Of a stretch of DNA of 64,000 bases, positions 17,231-27,387 are shown one piece after another; within the stretch, counting starts at the first letter, position 1; each line of letters starts with the position of its first letter. The notes below the pieces were generated by a model. That model did no database searches, had not been told where the DNA came from, and was given only the letters and a program-made list of their open reading frames with translations. The stretch lies in assembly GCA_001897435.1 (NCBI GenBank), contig MKSV01000007.1, positions 1,054,001 through 1,118,000 of the forward strand, given 5' to 3'. The position numbers and the translations under genes were made by a program. The stretch comes from Acidobacteriales bacterium 59-55 (GTDB lineage Bacteria > Acidobacteriota > Terriglobia > Terriglobales > Acidobacteriaceae).

Positions 17231-17370
17231 AGGAACAATTCTCCCGTAAGCATTGGGGGAAGGGTGAGAATATCTACCGTCTTCTGATGGAAAACGAAAT
17301 CCCTCCTCTTCCCCTCACCGTAACAGGAGAATCGTTCCATAACGGGGACAAAGAGCCATAGGTTCTCTTC

Positions 17371-17403
17371 GGTAGTGCCTCAGTTTCAAAGTGAGGCACT
17401 ACC
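17371..17403. terminator. Strong hairpin between the Oar-like receptor and the Hsp70 gene
   Basis: GGTAGTGCCTCA (17371-17382) and TGAGGCACTACC (17392-17403) are perfect complements around a 9-nt loop; a T/C-rich stretch follows. It lies 140 nt after the receptor stop, so it could be its terminator or one copy of a dispersed repeat. Confidence 0.45.
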
Positions 17404-17456
17404 TTCTCTTGCACCCCCTGGCCTTCCGCTCCTGAAATCTGGCATTCTGAAAGACC

Positions 17457-18770
17457 ATGCCTCTTTTGTCTGCCAGCCTCCCTTCCATCGGTATCGATTT
17501 CGGAACTACCAACAGTTCCATCGCTCTTGCCACCCCGGAAGGCACGGTAAAACTCGTCTCCTTCCCCGCTGCCGCGGCAACCGTCGAATCGTTCCGCTCC
17601 GTCCTCTATCTGGAGCAGCACAAGCAAGCCGCGCGGACCCAGATCAAAAGCTTCAGCGGCCCCTCCGCGATCGAGCACTATCTCGACGCCGAACACAAGG
17701 GGCGCCTCATCCAGTCGCTCAAGTCCTACCTGACCAGCCGCACCCTCACCGGAACCGAAGTCTTCGGTCGCCGTTACACCATCGAAGACCTTATCTCCCG
17801 CATCCTCACCGACCTGCGCCAGTATGCGGAGCAGCAGTTCGGTCAGCCAGTCCGTCGTGCCACGGTAGGCCGCCCCGTCCGATTCGTCGGAGCGGATACC
17901 ACCGAAGACGACGCCTTCGCCATCGAACGACTCCGCGAGGCCTTTACCCAGGCCGGCTTTGATTCTGTCGACTTCGAGATGGAACCCATCGCCGCCGCCT
18001 ACTCCTATGAATCGACCCTCGACCACGACGAACTCATCCTGATCGGCGACTTCGGCGGCGGCACCAGCGATTTCTCCCTGATCCATGTCGGCCCCAGCAT
18101 TCGCAAACGCGGACGCACCGCAAAAGATCTACTCGGCAACGGCGGCCTCGGTCTCGCAGGAGATGCCTTCGACGCCCGCATCGTCCGCAAACTCGTCTCC
18201 CCTGCCCTCGGGGCCGATTCGCTCGCCCGCTCGCTCAACAAGCTACTGCCCGCCGTTCCCGCCTGGATCTACGCCAATCTCGAACGCTGGCACTACCTGT
18301 CATTCCTTAAGACGCGCAATGTCAATCAGATACTCAAAAGCGCCCGCGCCAACGCCCTCGAACCGGAGAAGATTGAAGCGCTCATCACCCTCATCGACGA
18401 AGATCTCGGTTACCAGTTGCATCAGGCCGTTCAGCGCCTCAAGATAGAACTGTCCCGTAACGAATCGGCTCGGTTCGCCTTCCGTGACGGCAGCATGGAT
18501 ATTGAAGCCACCGTCATTCGCGCCGACTTCGAGTCCTGGATCGGCGAAGACCTGCAATCCATCGAACAGTGCGTGGACGGACTGCTCAAAACCACCGGCA
18601 TCTCACCTAAAACCGTAGACCGCGTCTTCCTCACCGGGGGAACCAGCTTCGTTCCAGCCGTGCGCCGCATCTTCGAGTCCCGTTTCACGGCTGAACGCGT
18701 CCGCACCGGCAACGAGTTCACCTCGGTTGCCCGAGGCCTCGCCCTCCGCGCCCGAGAAGGCACTCTATAG
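17457..18770 (+). CDS. Short Hsp70-family protein, YegD type
   Basis: 437 residues corresponding almost only to the Hsp70 ATPase (actin-like) fold: IGIDFGTTNSSIAL (phosphate 1), GDFGGGTSDFSLI (phosphate 2) and VFLTGGTSFVPAVRR (adenosine loop). There is no room for the substrate-binding domain and lid of DnaK, as is normal for the YegD-like group, whose clients are unknown. No DnaJ or GrpE gene is nearby. Likely cytoplasmic. The ATG at 17457 lies right before the domain; no strong ribosome-binding site is visible. Confidence 0.85.
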   Translation: MPLLSASLPSIGIDFGTTNSSIALATPEGTVKLVSFPAAAATVESFRSVLYLEQHKQAARTQIKSFSGPSAIEHYLDAEHKGRLIQSLKSYLTSRTLTGTEVFGRRYTIEDLISRILTDLRQYAEQQFGQPVRRATVGRPVRFVGADTTEDDAFAIERLREAFTQAGFDSVDFEMEPIAAAYSYESTLDHDELILIGDFGGGTSDFSLIHVGPSIRKRGRTAKDLLGNGGLGLAGDAFDARIVRKLVSPALGADSLARSLNKLLPAVPAWIYANLERWHYLSFLKTRNVNQILKSARANALEPEKIEALITLIDEDLGYQLHQAVQRLKIELSRNESARFAFRDGSMDIEATVIRADFESWIGEDLQSIEQCVDGLLKTTGISPKTVDRVFLTGGTSFVPAVRRIFESRFTAERVRTGNEFTSVARGLALRAREGTL

Positions 18771-18795
18771 GCCGTAAGGCGTCAGAAATGGGTGC

Positions 18796-18821
18796 CCCAT
18801 GTCCGGATCTTCGGACATGGG
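18796..18821. terminator. Perfect hairpin between convergent Hsp70 and small membrane-protein genes
   Basis: CCCATGTCCG (18796-18805) pairs with CGGACATGGG (18812-18821) around GATCTT. An overlapping alternative stem (ATGGG/CCCAT, 18788-18800) exists. It may terminate both converging units; there is no long T tract. Confidence 0.5.
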
Positions 18822-18876
18822 AGAGTATGAACTCCGCCCAGCTTTGCTCCTGCCTGCTTGCGCTCCAGATGGAAAA

Positions 18877-19128
18877 CTAGTGCCGCGTCCCATCTCCACG
18901 CTCCCATGGCCGTGGAGTCACCGGGTCATCCTGCCACTTCTGTCGCCGTCCCACCAGAAACATAACCAGTCCAAAGAGGAACATCACCGCGCCCCACCCG
19001 AGGTTCATATTGATGCCCATCGATTTCTCATAGATATCGCTATGCCGCGTAAACAGGCCGAAGATGGTCATCATTCCTCCGGTAATCAGGAAGATGAGGC
19101 CGAGCGGAATGCGTATGTCGAGTCCCAT
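18877..19128 (-). CDS. Small membrane protein downstream of the SSS symporter
   Basis: 83 residues with two hydrophobic helices (about 8-26 and 44-62: LGWGAVMFLFGLVMFLVG) and a basic, hydrophilic C-terminus. I do not recognise a named family. It follows the sodium/solute symporter by 12 nt in the same direction, with AAGGAACCTGAA in front of its ATG, so it is almost certainly co-transcribed and may be an accessory subunit or stabiliser of the carrier. That role is inference from position. Confidence 0.65.
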   Translation of the reverse strand: MGLDIRIPLGLIFLITGGMMTIFGLFTRHSDIYEKSMGINMNLGWGAVMFLFGLVMFLVGRRQKWQDDPVTPRPWERGDGTRH

Positions 19129-19140
19129 TTCAGGTTCCTT

Positions 19141-20943
<1,803 letters not shown>

Positions 20944-21299
20944 GATAAACCTTATAAAAGCTGCCTTCAGATTGAGGTTCTGGCCAACTCTAAATTGTCT
21001 TAACTCGCCAAGTCCAGCGAAAGGATCACCTCCAGAATAAAACTGGAGGCGATGGCTGTTTCCCGCAAAAAATGCTAAAGACTGACGCTAAAATTGATGC
21101 CGAAGATAACTCCTCGTTCTGTCGTCGCATCCAAAAGTATCTTGTAGATGATCCGGCCCGATAACGCCCGAAGCTGACGACGATAGCAATAATATAAGTT
21201 ATTTTGGCGTTTTTCTCTTTCCGCGTTCCCTTGCAAAACTGAGCAACCAGCGGAGCACCACTTGATTGATTGCGTTTTTCTCCTTGGAGCAATATCCGA
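20944..21299. other. Intergenic region between the SSS symporter and the receiver protein
   Basis: 356 nt with no credible gene on either strand. It should hold the two divergent promoters. The only clear structure is a hairpin, CCTCCAG (21029-21035) with CTGGAGG (21043-21049) around AATAAAA, which falls in the presumed leader of the symporter. Confidence 0.5.
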
Positions 21300-21668
21300 A
21301 TGGCATCGACGATCCTTCTTATTGACGACAATGCAGTGCAGGCAGCCACCCGGCAGGCCATCTTGAAACGCGCAGGATATGCCGCCATTGCCGTGTTTAA
21401 TCCTCAGCGCGCGCTGGAGCAATTCGAGAGAGACGAATTCGCCGTCGGCATTGGCCTCGTCATTACGGACCACATCATGCCTGGAATGAATGGGGCGGAG
21501 TTCGTTCAGCGTCTCCGGCAGACGCATCCTACCCTCCCGGTACTCGTGATTAGCGGTCTCTACGAGGCCGAAACCGAGTATGAGGGGCTGGACGTCCTGT
21601 TCCGCATGAAACCTTTGCCGCCAGACAACCTGCTGGAAAGCGTGAAGGGCCTCTTGCAGTCTGCCTAA
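21300..21668 (+). CDS. Stand-alone response-regulator receiver protein
   Basis: 122 residues, only a CheY-like receiver domain: acidic pair in ILLIDDN, phospho-acceptor Asp in GLVITDHIMPGMNG (about residue 57), Ser in VLVISGLYE and Lys in FRMKPLPPDN. There is no output domain, so it acts through a partner or as a phosphate sink; no kinase lies beside it (the closest is the pair at 34.9-37.4 kb). The ATG at 21300 has GGAG ten nt upstream; an ATG at 21270 would add an unneeded leader. Confidence 0.88.
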   Translation: MASTILLIDDNAVQAATRQAILKRAGYAAIAVFNPQRALEQFERDEFAVGIGLVITDHIMPGMNGAEFVQRLRQTHPTLPVLVISGLYEAETEYEGLDVLFRMKPLPPDNLLESVKGLLQSA

Positions 21669-21742
21669 AGTCCTGTCGTAATTTTCCGTGCGGTAAACGA
21701 CTTTTATTGCCGTTCTCGGTTCCGGCTTGAGAGAATGGGAGC

Positions 21743-23812
21743 ATGCAATTGCACCCCATGCCTCAGTTTGGAAGTTTCATGCTGCTGCTCGGCCTCGCGT
21801 TGAGCGTCTATACGCTGCTGGCAGGAGCATTCGCGCTTTGGCGATTCAAGACAACCAATGCAGACGATGGCTCGGGAAGACTCGGCGAGACCGCGCGCCG
21901 AGCCGGCATTGCCAGCTTCATCGCATTGACCGGCGCTGCATTCGCGCTTGTCTGGGCAGCTTTTACTAACGATTACTCCGTCTCCTACATCCTCCACCAC
22001 ACCAACCGCGCGCTCAACCCGGCGTATAAGTTTGCCGCGCTCTGGTCCGGACAGGAGGGCTCACTGCTGCTGTGGGCATGGCTGCTCACAGCCTACGGAT
22101 TCGTCCTCCGGTTGCGGCATCGGGTGGACGTTCGGCTGTCGGCCTTCGCGTCGACCATCCTCGCGGGTATCACGGTCTTCTTCCTTCTGCTGCTGAACTT
22201 CGCCGCTCCGCCATTCGCCATTCAACCGGGACCACTGGCAGCAGACGGCTTTGGCCTCAATCCTCTCCTGCAATATCCCGAGATGGTGATGCATCCGCCG
22301 CTGCTCTACCTCGGCTACGTGGGCTTCTCCGTTCCCTTCGCCTTCGCGCTAGGCGCGCTGATGATGCGCTACCCCGGTGAGAAGTGGATTCACATCACAC
22401 GTCGCTGGACCATGGTGACCTGGCTGTTTCTCACCCTCGGGATCTTCATGGGCGCGCACTGGGCTTACAGCGTGCTTGGCTGGGGCGGCTACTGGGGATG
22501 GGATCCGGTCGAAAATGCCTCGCTGATGCCGTGGCTCACCGGCACTGCCTTTCTACATTCCGTCATGATGCAGGAAAAACGCGGCATGATGAAGAGCTGG
22601 AACGTCTGGCTCATCTTCTCGACCTTCATGCTAACCATTCTGGGCACCCTGCTGACCCGCTCCGGCATCGTCAGCTCGGTCCATGCCTTTGCCCAGTCCG
22701 ACATCGGCAACTGGTTCTACGGATTCATCATCATCGTCTTTGCCATCTGCCTGTTCACCTTCTTCAAGCAGAAAGACCATCTCAAATCGGAGAACAAGCT
22801 GGAGTCGCTGGTCTCGCGCGAGTCCAGCTTCCTCTTCAATAATCTGGTGCTACTGGCAGCCTGTTTCACCGTGCTCTGGGGGACGCTGTTCCCCATCCTG
22901 TCGGAGTACGTGCAGGGCTCAAAGGTCACCATGGGAGCCCCGTTCTATAACCGGGTCAACATTCCCGTCGGCCTCTTTCTTCTGTTCCTCACCGGCATCG
23001 GGCCTCTTTTGGCGTGGCGCTCCACTTCCCTGCGCTCGCTCCGAAGGAACTTCATTCTTCCCAGCATCGCCATGGCAGTGGCTTTCGTCGGGTTGATAAT
23101 CGCTGGTGTCCGGCCATGGAGCGCGGGCGACGCCATGGAAGCGACGATCTTCTCCCTGATCACCTTCTCCCTTGCCGCCGGGGTCATCACCGCGATTGCC
23201 GCGGAGTTCCTTCGCGGAGCCTTCGTCGTCCGGACGCAGACGCACAAGAATCTGTTTGCCTCGACCGTTCTGCTGGTCCGTCGCAATACCCGGCGCTACG
23301 GCGGCTATCTTGTCCACTTCGGCATCGTGGTGCTCTTTATTGGCATCGCCGGTGGCGCCTTCAATCAATCGCACGAGCAAGAAATGGGTTATGGCGATTC
23401 GGTGACGATGGGGCCGTACAAACTCGTCTGCCAGAGCTTCACCCAGGAGAGCAAGCCCAACTACGATACGGAATACGCTCTGCTCGATGTATATAGATAC
23501 GGCAAAAAGATCACGCAACTGGCGCCGGAAAAGCGTTTCTACCTCGCCAGCCAGACGTCGTCGACGATGGTTGCGCTGCACTCGACACTGGCCAGCGATC
23601 TCTACGTCATCTATGAAGGCAAGAATCCGGAGACCGATCGCCCCATCATCAAGGTATTTCTCAATCCGCTGATGAACTGGATCTGGATCGGCGTGGCCAT
23701 CGTCGTCTTCGGGACATTGCTGGCACTGGTGCCGAGCCTGACGAAGAACCCGCGGACACGAGCATCCTTAGAGCCTCCCCTGGCAGAAACCGAGGTTCAC
23801 CATGTTGCTTAA
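21743..23812 (+). CDS. ccmF: Cytochrome c maturation heme lyase CcmF
   Basis: 689-residue polytopic membrane protein that attaches heme to apocytochrome c at the periplasmic face. The heme-handling WWD motif is visible (GWGGYWGWDPVENASLMPW, about 246-264), and conserved periplasmic histidines occur in HPPLLYLGYVGF (about 183) and in later loops. Around 15 membrane helices. The C-terminal periplasmic region (GAFNQSHEQEMGYGDSVTMG) is typical. GGGAGC precedes the ATG. Its 3' end overlaps ccmH by 11 nt. No ccmA-E genes are in the window. Confidence 0.92.
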   Translation: MQLHPMPQFGSFMLLLGLALSVYTLLAGAFALWRFKTTNADDGSGRLGETARRAGIASFIALTGAAFALVWAAFTNDYSVSYILHHTNRALNPAYKFAALWSGQEGSLLLWAWLLTAYGFVLRLRHRVDVRLSAFASTILAGITVFFLLLLNFAAPPFAIQPGPLAADGFGLNPLLQYPEMVMHPPLLYLGYVGFSVPFAFALGALMMRYPGEKWIHITRRWTMVTWLFLTLGIFMGAHWAYSVLGWGGYWGWDPVENASLMPWLTGTAFLHSVMMQEKRGMMKSWNVWLIFSTFMLTILGTLLTRSGIVSSVHAFAQSDIGNWFYGFIIIVFAICLFTFFKQKDHLKSENKLESLVSRESSFLFNNLVLLAACFTVLWGTLFPILSEYVQGSKVTMGAPFYNRVNIPVGLFLLFLTGIGPLLAWRSTSLRSLRRNFILPSIAMAVAFVGLIIAGVRPWSAGDAMEATIFSLITFSLAAGVITAIAAEFLRGAFVVRTQTHKNLFASTVLLVRRNTRRYGGYLVHFGIVVLFIGIAGGAFNQSHEQEMGYGDSVTMGPYKLVCQSFTQESKPNYDTEYALLDVYRYGKKITQLAPEKRFYLASQTSSTMVALHSTLASDLYVIYEGKNPETDRPIIKVFLNPLMNWIWIGVAIVVFGTLLALVPSLTKNPRTRASLEPPLAETEVHHVA

Positions 23813-24278
23813 GCGCTGGGCACAGGGATTGGCAGTATGCCTGCTCGCCGTAGCTATGCTCGGAGCCGGCGATTCGGGAGCGCGCTTCAGCAGAATTGGC
23901 CACCAGATGGTCTGCGCCTGCGGCTGCGGGCAGATCCTTCTGGAGTGCAACCATGTGAGCTGCCCCAGTTCAGGCCCAATGATCGATGAGTTGCACGCTC
24001 AGTTGGCGAGCGGCAGCTCCGACACCATGATCTTTAACGCGTTCGCGGCGAAGTATGGAGCGACTGTGCTCGCCGCTCCCATCCGCGGCGGATTCGACAA
24101 CGTCGCCTGGATCGCGCCCTTCACCGTCTTTCTCCTGGCCACGCTGGGCACAGGCACCCTCATCTACTTTTGGAAGCGGCGGTCGCTTATGAACCCGCCG
24201 CCAGCCAGTGCCACCGGCCTGTCGAGCGCCGACAACGAGGCGATGCGCGAGCGTATTCGCCGGGAGACGGAGTACTGA
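23802..24278 (+). CDS. ccmH: CcmH-like cytochrome c biogenesis protein with unusual cysteines
   Basis: 158 residues: signal/anchor (about 5-22), a periplasmic three-helix domain and one membrane helix (about 105-125), the plan of CcmH/CycL, which keeps apocytochrome cysteines reduced for heme ligation. The usual LRCxxC redox pair is replaced by MVCACGCGQ (Cys38, Cys40, Cys42), followed by Cys49 and Cys54, so the canonical spacing is absent. It overlaps ccmF by 11 nt and the next gene by 1 nt (TGATG), so translation is coupled. Family assignment rests on context plus topology. Confidence 0.8.
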   Translation: MLLKRWAQGLAVCLLAVAMLGAGDSGARFSRIGHQMVCACGCGQILLECNHVSCPSSGPMIDELHAQLASGSSDTMIFNAFAAKYGATVLAAPIRGGFDNVAWIAPFTVFLLATLGTGTLIYFWKRRSLMNPPPASATGLSSADNEAMRERIRRETEY

Positions 24279-24571
24279 TGGGCGCAATAGCCGGAGTCGC
24301 ACTGACGATTGGAATCTTCCTGTATATCTTCTGGCCGGAGCGCAACCCGTTCATTCAGGCCGACAAAACACGGGTCGACTATCTGCGCGAGCGTAAGGAC
24401 GTCATCTACGAGAACCTGCGCGACCTGAACTTCGAATACCTCGCCGGAAAGTATCCCGAGCAGGACTACACGGAGCAGCGAGCCGGCCTGGAAGACGAAG
24501 CCGCCCGTGTACTTGCGGAGATCGACAGGCTGAATGCCCGCGGCGAAATCGGGCGTCGCAGCCGAATCTAA
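24278..24571 (+). CDS. CcmI-like small membrane protein
   Basis: 97 residues: one N-terminal membrane helix (AIAGVALTIGIFLYIFWP), then a charged helical hairpin (YLRERKDVIYENLRDLNFEY, then GKYPEQDYTEQRAGLEDEAA). This matches the N-terminal membrane part of CcmI/CycH without the TPR domain that chaperones apocytochrome c. The ATG at 24278 overlaps the ccmH stop (TGATG). The hairpin is related to the C-terminal end of the next protein. Likely a structural partner of CcmF/CcmH; exact role unknown. Confidence 0.72.
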   Translation: MGAIAGVALTIGIFLYIFWPERNPFIQADKTRVDYLRERKDVIYENLRDLNFEYLAGKYPEQDYTEQRAGLEDEAARVLAEIDRLNARGEIGRRSRI

Positions 24572-24613
24572 GCCGCGAATCCCGCGAACCAGCCAGATGA
24601 GGCAGGTTTGACG

Positions 24614-24619
24614 TAAGAT
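24614..24619 (+). promoter_or_regulatory. Possible -10 box before the GTG of the membrane protein at 24626
   Basis: TAAGAT ends 6 nt before the GTG, where no Shine-Dalgarno is seen. No good -35. It would allow internal transcription within the ccm run. Confidence 0.25.
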
Positions 24620-24625
24620 TAACGC

Positions 24626-25927
24626 GTGACCCCTTCCTTTCGAAACCTACGACGTATTGCAGGAATTGCCACGCTCTTCGTGGCGTTTACCGGTCTTGCC
24701 CTCGCTGAGTCCATCACCGGCACCGTGACCAACAAGACGACGAACAAGCCCGCCGCCGGCGACGACGTTGTGCTCATCCGCCTGGCGCAGGGCATGCAGG
24801 AGGCTTCGCGGACCAAGACCGACTCGCACGGGCGCTTCACCCTGGACGTTCCCGATGCCGGAATGCATCTGGTGCGCGTGACGCATGACAAGGCGGCCTA
24901 CTTCCGCCCTGCGCCGCCGGGAACGGAATCGGTCGAGGTGGATGTCTACAACGCCGCGGAAAAAGTAGCTGGAGTCACGGCTGAAGCTGACGTGATGCGC
25001 GTGCAGACCGACGAGAGCGGCAAGCGGCTGAATATAGTTGAAAACTTTTTTATCAAGAACGCCTCGGATCCGCCAAAGACGCAGTTCAGTCCCAAATCTT
25101 TCGAGTTCTTTCTGCCGGACGGAGCGGTGATCGAAGGATCGGCGGCGCTCGCTCCCGGAAGCATGCCGGTCAAGGCTTCGCCGATGCCGTTGGGCGACCC
25201 GAACCACTACGCCTTTGTCTTCCCTATCCGCCCCGGCGAGACGCGCTTTCAGGTGACCTACCATCTGCCCTACAGCGGCAGCTTCAAATTCACTCCGCGC
25301 ATGACTATGCCGACCGATACTGTCGCCATCATGATGCCCAAGAGCATGACCTTCACAGCCGGCCCTTCGACAGATTACTCGCCTGTCACAGAAGAGATGA
25401 CGGCGCAGACCTACGTGGCGCGCAGCGTAGCTCCATCGCAGCAACTGGACTTCACCCTGTCGGGCAGCGGGCAACTGCCGCGGGATACGCAGGCCGCGGC
25501 AACTTCCGGCCAGGGACAGACTACGGGAGGCCCGGAGTCCTCTGCGGCAGCGGACACGCGTCCCGGCGGTGGCCTGGGCAATCCCATCGATCCCACAGGA
25601 AACGACGATCCCTGGGCAAAGTACAAATGGTGGATCCTCGGCGCGCTGGGACTTGCCATGGCTGCCGGAGGGGGAATCATGTTGAAGGGCACTCCCGCGA
25701 AATCCACCTCTGCGCGGGCAACTGCGACCGTACCTCCGGGACCAAACGCAGCCCTCGCCGCCCTGAAGGAAGAACTGTTCTCGCTCGAAGCGGACAAGTT
25801 GCAGGGACGGGTGACCGATGCTGAATACGCTGAGCAGAAAGCGGCGCTCGAAGTCGTTCTGCGCCGCGCCCTTCAGCGGAGCGAACCTGCCGCTGAAGCG
25901 TCTAACATGACAGGACCTGTAGCATGA
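24626..25927 (+). CDS. Exported protein with carboxypeptidase-regulatory-like domain, membrane helix and CcmI-like C-terminal hairpin
   Basis: 433 residues. Signal peptide (1-27, cut after LALA), a CarboxypepD_reg-like beta-sandwich (about 29-100: ITGTVTNKTTNKPAAGDDV), a second beta-rich domain (about 110-280), a Gly/Pro/Thr-rich linker, one membrane helix (WWILGALGLAMAAGGGIML, about 335-353) and a cytoplasmic helical hairpin (KEELFSLEADKLQGRVTDAE, about 385-405) that resembles the small CcmI-like protein upstream. The start is GTG; later ATGs would remove the signal. I know no experimentally defined function; the position suggests a scaffold in cytochrome c assembly. Confidence 0.68.
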   Translation: MTPSFRNLRRIAGIATLFVAFTGLALAESITGTVTNKTTNKPAAGDDVVLIRLAQGMQEASRTKTDSHGRFTLDVPDAGMHLVRVTHDKAAYFRPAPPGTESVEVDVYNAAEKVAGVTAEADVMRVQTDESGKRLNIVENFFIKNASDPPKTQFSPKSFEFFLPDGAVIEGSAALAPGSMPVKASPMPLGDPNHYAFVFPIRPGETRFQVTYHLPYSGSFKFTPRMTMPTDTVAIMMPKSMTFTAGPSTDYSPVTEEMTAQTYVARSVAPSQQLDFTLSGSGQLPRDTQAAATSGQGQTTGGPESSAAADTRPGGGLGNPIDPTGNDDPWAKYKWWILGALGLAMAAGGGIMLKGTPAKSTSARATATVPPGPNAALAALKEELFSLEADKLQGRVTDAEYAEQKAALEVVLRRALQRSEPAAEASNMTGPVA

Positions 25928-25938
25928 GGGACTGACCA

Positions 25939-26793
25939 ATGAACACGTTCAAATCGACGCTTCTGCTCGTCGTCCTCACCCTCTTTCTCCTGTTCATCGG
26001 AGAACGAATTGGCGGACGCAACGGAATGCTTTTAGCGTTCGTGCTGTCGGTCGCGTTCAACTTCGGCACCTACTTTTATTCGGACAAGATTGCCCTGGCC
26101 ATGTACAGGGCGCAGCCGGTAACCCGGGAAGAGCTGCCACGGGCGTATGCGGCGGTAGAACGGCTCACCGCAAAGCAGGGGCTTCCCATGCCGAAGATCT
26201 TCGTTCTGCCGACGGAGTCGCCTAATGCGTTCGCTACCGGACGAAATCCGCAGCATGCCTCTGTAGCCGTGACTCATGGCATTCTGGAGTTGCTCGACGA
26301 CGAGGAACTGGAGGGCGTCCTGGCGCATGAACTAGGGCACGTGCGCAATCGCGACATCCTTACCAGTTCCATCGCCGCAACGCTGGCGGGAGCTATCACC
26401 ATGATTGCCCGCATGGGCTACTGGGCGTCCCTCTTTGGTGGATATGGCGGAAGCCGCGACAGTCGGGAGCGCGGAGGCGGCTTTAGCAGCCTGTTCATGC
26501 TCATTCTTGCCCCCATCGCGGCGACGCTAATCCAACTGGCGATCTCGCGGTCACGGGAGTATGAAGCAGACGCCACGGGCGCTCATGTAACCGGTAACCC
26601 TTATGCTCTCGCGCGAGCCCTGCAAAAACTCGACGATTATTCGCGGCGGATTCCCATGCAGGCTTCGCCGTCGACGGCGCATCTGTTCATCGTGGCCCCG
26701 CTGCTGGGCGGTGGAGGTTTTGGACAACTCTTTTCGACGCACCCGCCGATTCCGGAGCGGATTCGGCGATTGATTGGACGGGATCACGTCTGA
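25939..26793 (+). CDS. htpX: Membrane zinc metalloprotease HtpX (M48B)
   Basis: 284 residues. Two N-terminal membrane helices (about 5-45), the zinc motif AHELGH (His130, Glu131, His134) with the third ligand Glu209 in [10 protein letters not shown], and two further hydrophobic stretches (about 140-165 and 182-203). HtpX cuts misfolded inner-membrane proteins from the cytoplasmic side. A Gly/Ser/Arg-rich loop (about 167-182) separates the second pair of helices. GAGGGACTGACCA precedes the ATG; the stop overlaps the next start (TGATG). Eleven nt behind the membrane protein, so part of the ccm-linked run. Confidence 0.93.
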   Translation: MNTFKSTLLLVVLTLFLLFIGERIGGRNGMLLAFVLSVAFNFGTYFYSDKIALAMYRAQPVTREELPRAYAAVERLTAKQGLPMPKIFVLPTESPNAFATGRNPQHASVAVTHGILELLDDEELEGVLAHELGHVRNRDILTSSIAATLAGAITMIARMGYWASLFGGYGGSRDSRERGGGFSSLFMLILAPIAATLIQLAISRSREYEADATGAHVTGNPYALARALQKLDDYSRRIPMQASPSTAHLFIVAPLLGGGGFGQLFSTHPPIPERIRRLIGRDHV

Positions 26794-27311
26794 TGATGGA
26801 GAAAATACTAAGAGCTTTGCGGCTTCTGGCCATGGTTGCCTGGGTAGGTGGCCTGGCCTTCTTTGCGTTCGTCGTTGCGCCGGTTGCGTTTCAACGCCTG
26901 GCAAGCCCGCACGAAGCCGGCCTGGTCGTCGGTGGAACCCTGCGCATTCTCCATTGGATCGGGCTGATCGGCGGGTCCGTATTCTGCGTGGCTACGGCAA
27001 TCCTATGGCTACGGGCCGAGGTTCCGGCACGAGCGGGATTTGCGGCAGAGACGGCATTGACGCTGGTAATGCTCGCCATCACGGCTTACTCGCAATTCAG
27101 CATCCTGCCGACAATGGAGCAGGATCGCGCTCTCGCCGGCGGGGAGATCGAGACAGCCGCCATGACCAATCCAGCGCGGCAGGACTTCGAGCGGCTGCAT
27201 ACGTTATCGGAGCGGCTTGAGGGCCTCGTCTTCTTCTGCGGCCTCGGAGTGGTGCTCTTCCTGGCGCGAGAGTCCCAATGGCCGGAGACGGGTAAAATCA
27301 AGTTAATATGA
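26793..27311 (+). CDS. DUF4149-family integral membrane protein
   Basis: 172 residues, four membrane helices (about 7-30, 48-70, 78-100, 145-162). LRLLAMVAWVGGLAFFAFVVAP is the DUF4149 signature. No known function. Translation is coupled to htpX (1-nt overlap), and its TGA overlaps the ATG of a 25-codon ORF (ATGA). Members of this family sit in varied membrane contexts, so the linkage to htpX is the best hint: a membrane quality-control accessory. Confidence 0.75.
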   Translation: MMEKILRALRLLAMVAWVGGLAFFAFVVAPVAFQRLASPHEAGLVVGGTLRILHWIGLIGGSVFCVATAILWLRAEVPARAGFAAETALTLVMLAITAYSQFSILPTMEQDRALAGGEIETAAMTNPARQDFERLHTLSERLEGLVFFCGLGVVLFLARESQWPETGKIKLI

Positions 27312-27385
27312 AAATTGAAATCATCGGCCTGCCGATCGGTTCGGTAGTGGATGGCGGTGTGTTGCAGCATCGCCATGGCAACTAG
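27308..27385 (+). CDS. Candidate 25-codon bridging ORF before the ZIP gene
   Basis: ATG at 27308 overlaps the DUF4149 stop (ATGA); it encodes a 25-residue peptide ending HRHGN and stops (TAG) 2 nt before the ZIP start. There is no Shine-Dalgarno for the ZIP gene, so ribosomes finishing this ORF could re-initiate there. It might be a coupling device or a real micropeptide; it could also be chance. Confidence 0.3.
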   Translation: MKIEIIGLPIGSVVDGGVLQHRHGN

Positions 27386-27387
27386 CG

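Noticed and set aside
21022..21035. GGATCACCTCC, identical to the 3' end of 16S rRNA
   Set aside because: Only 11 nt match and no rRNA sequence surrounds it; it is part of a short hairpin with GGAGG and is not a rRNA fragment.
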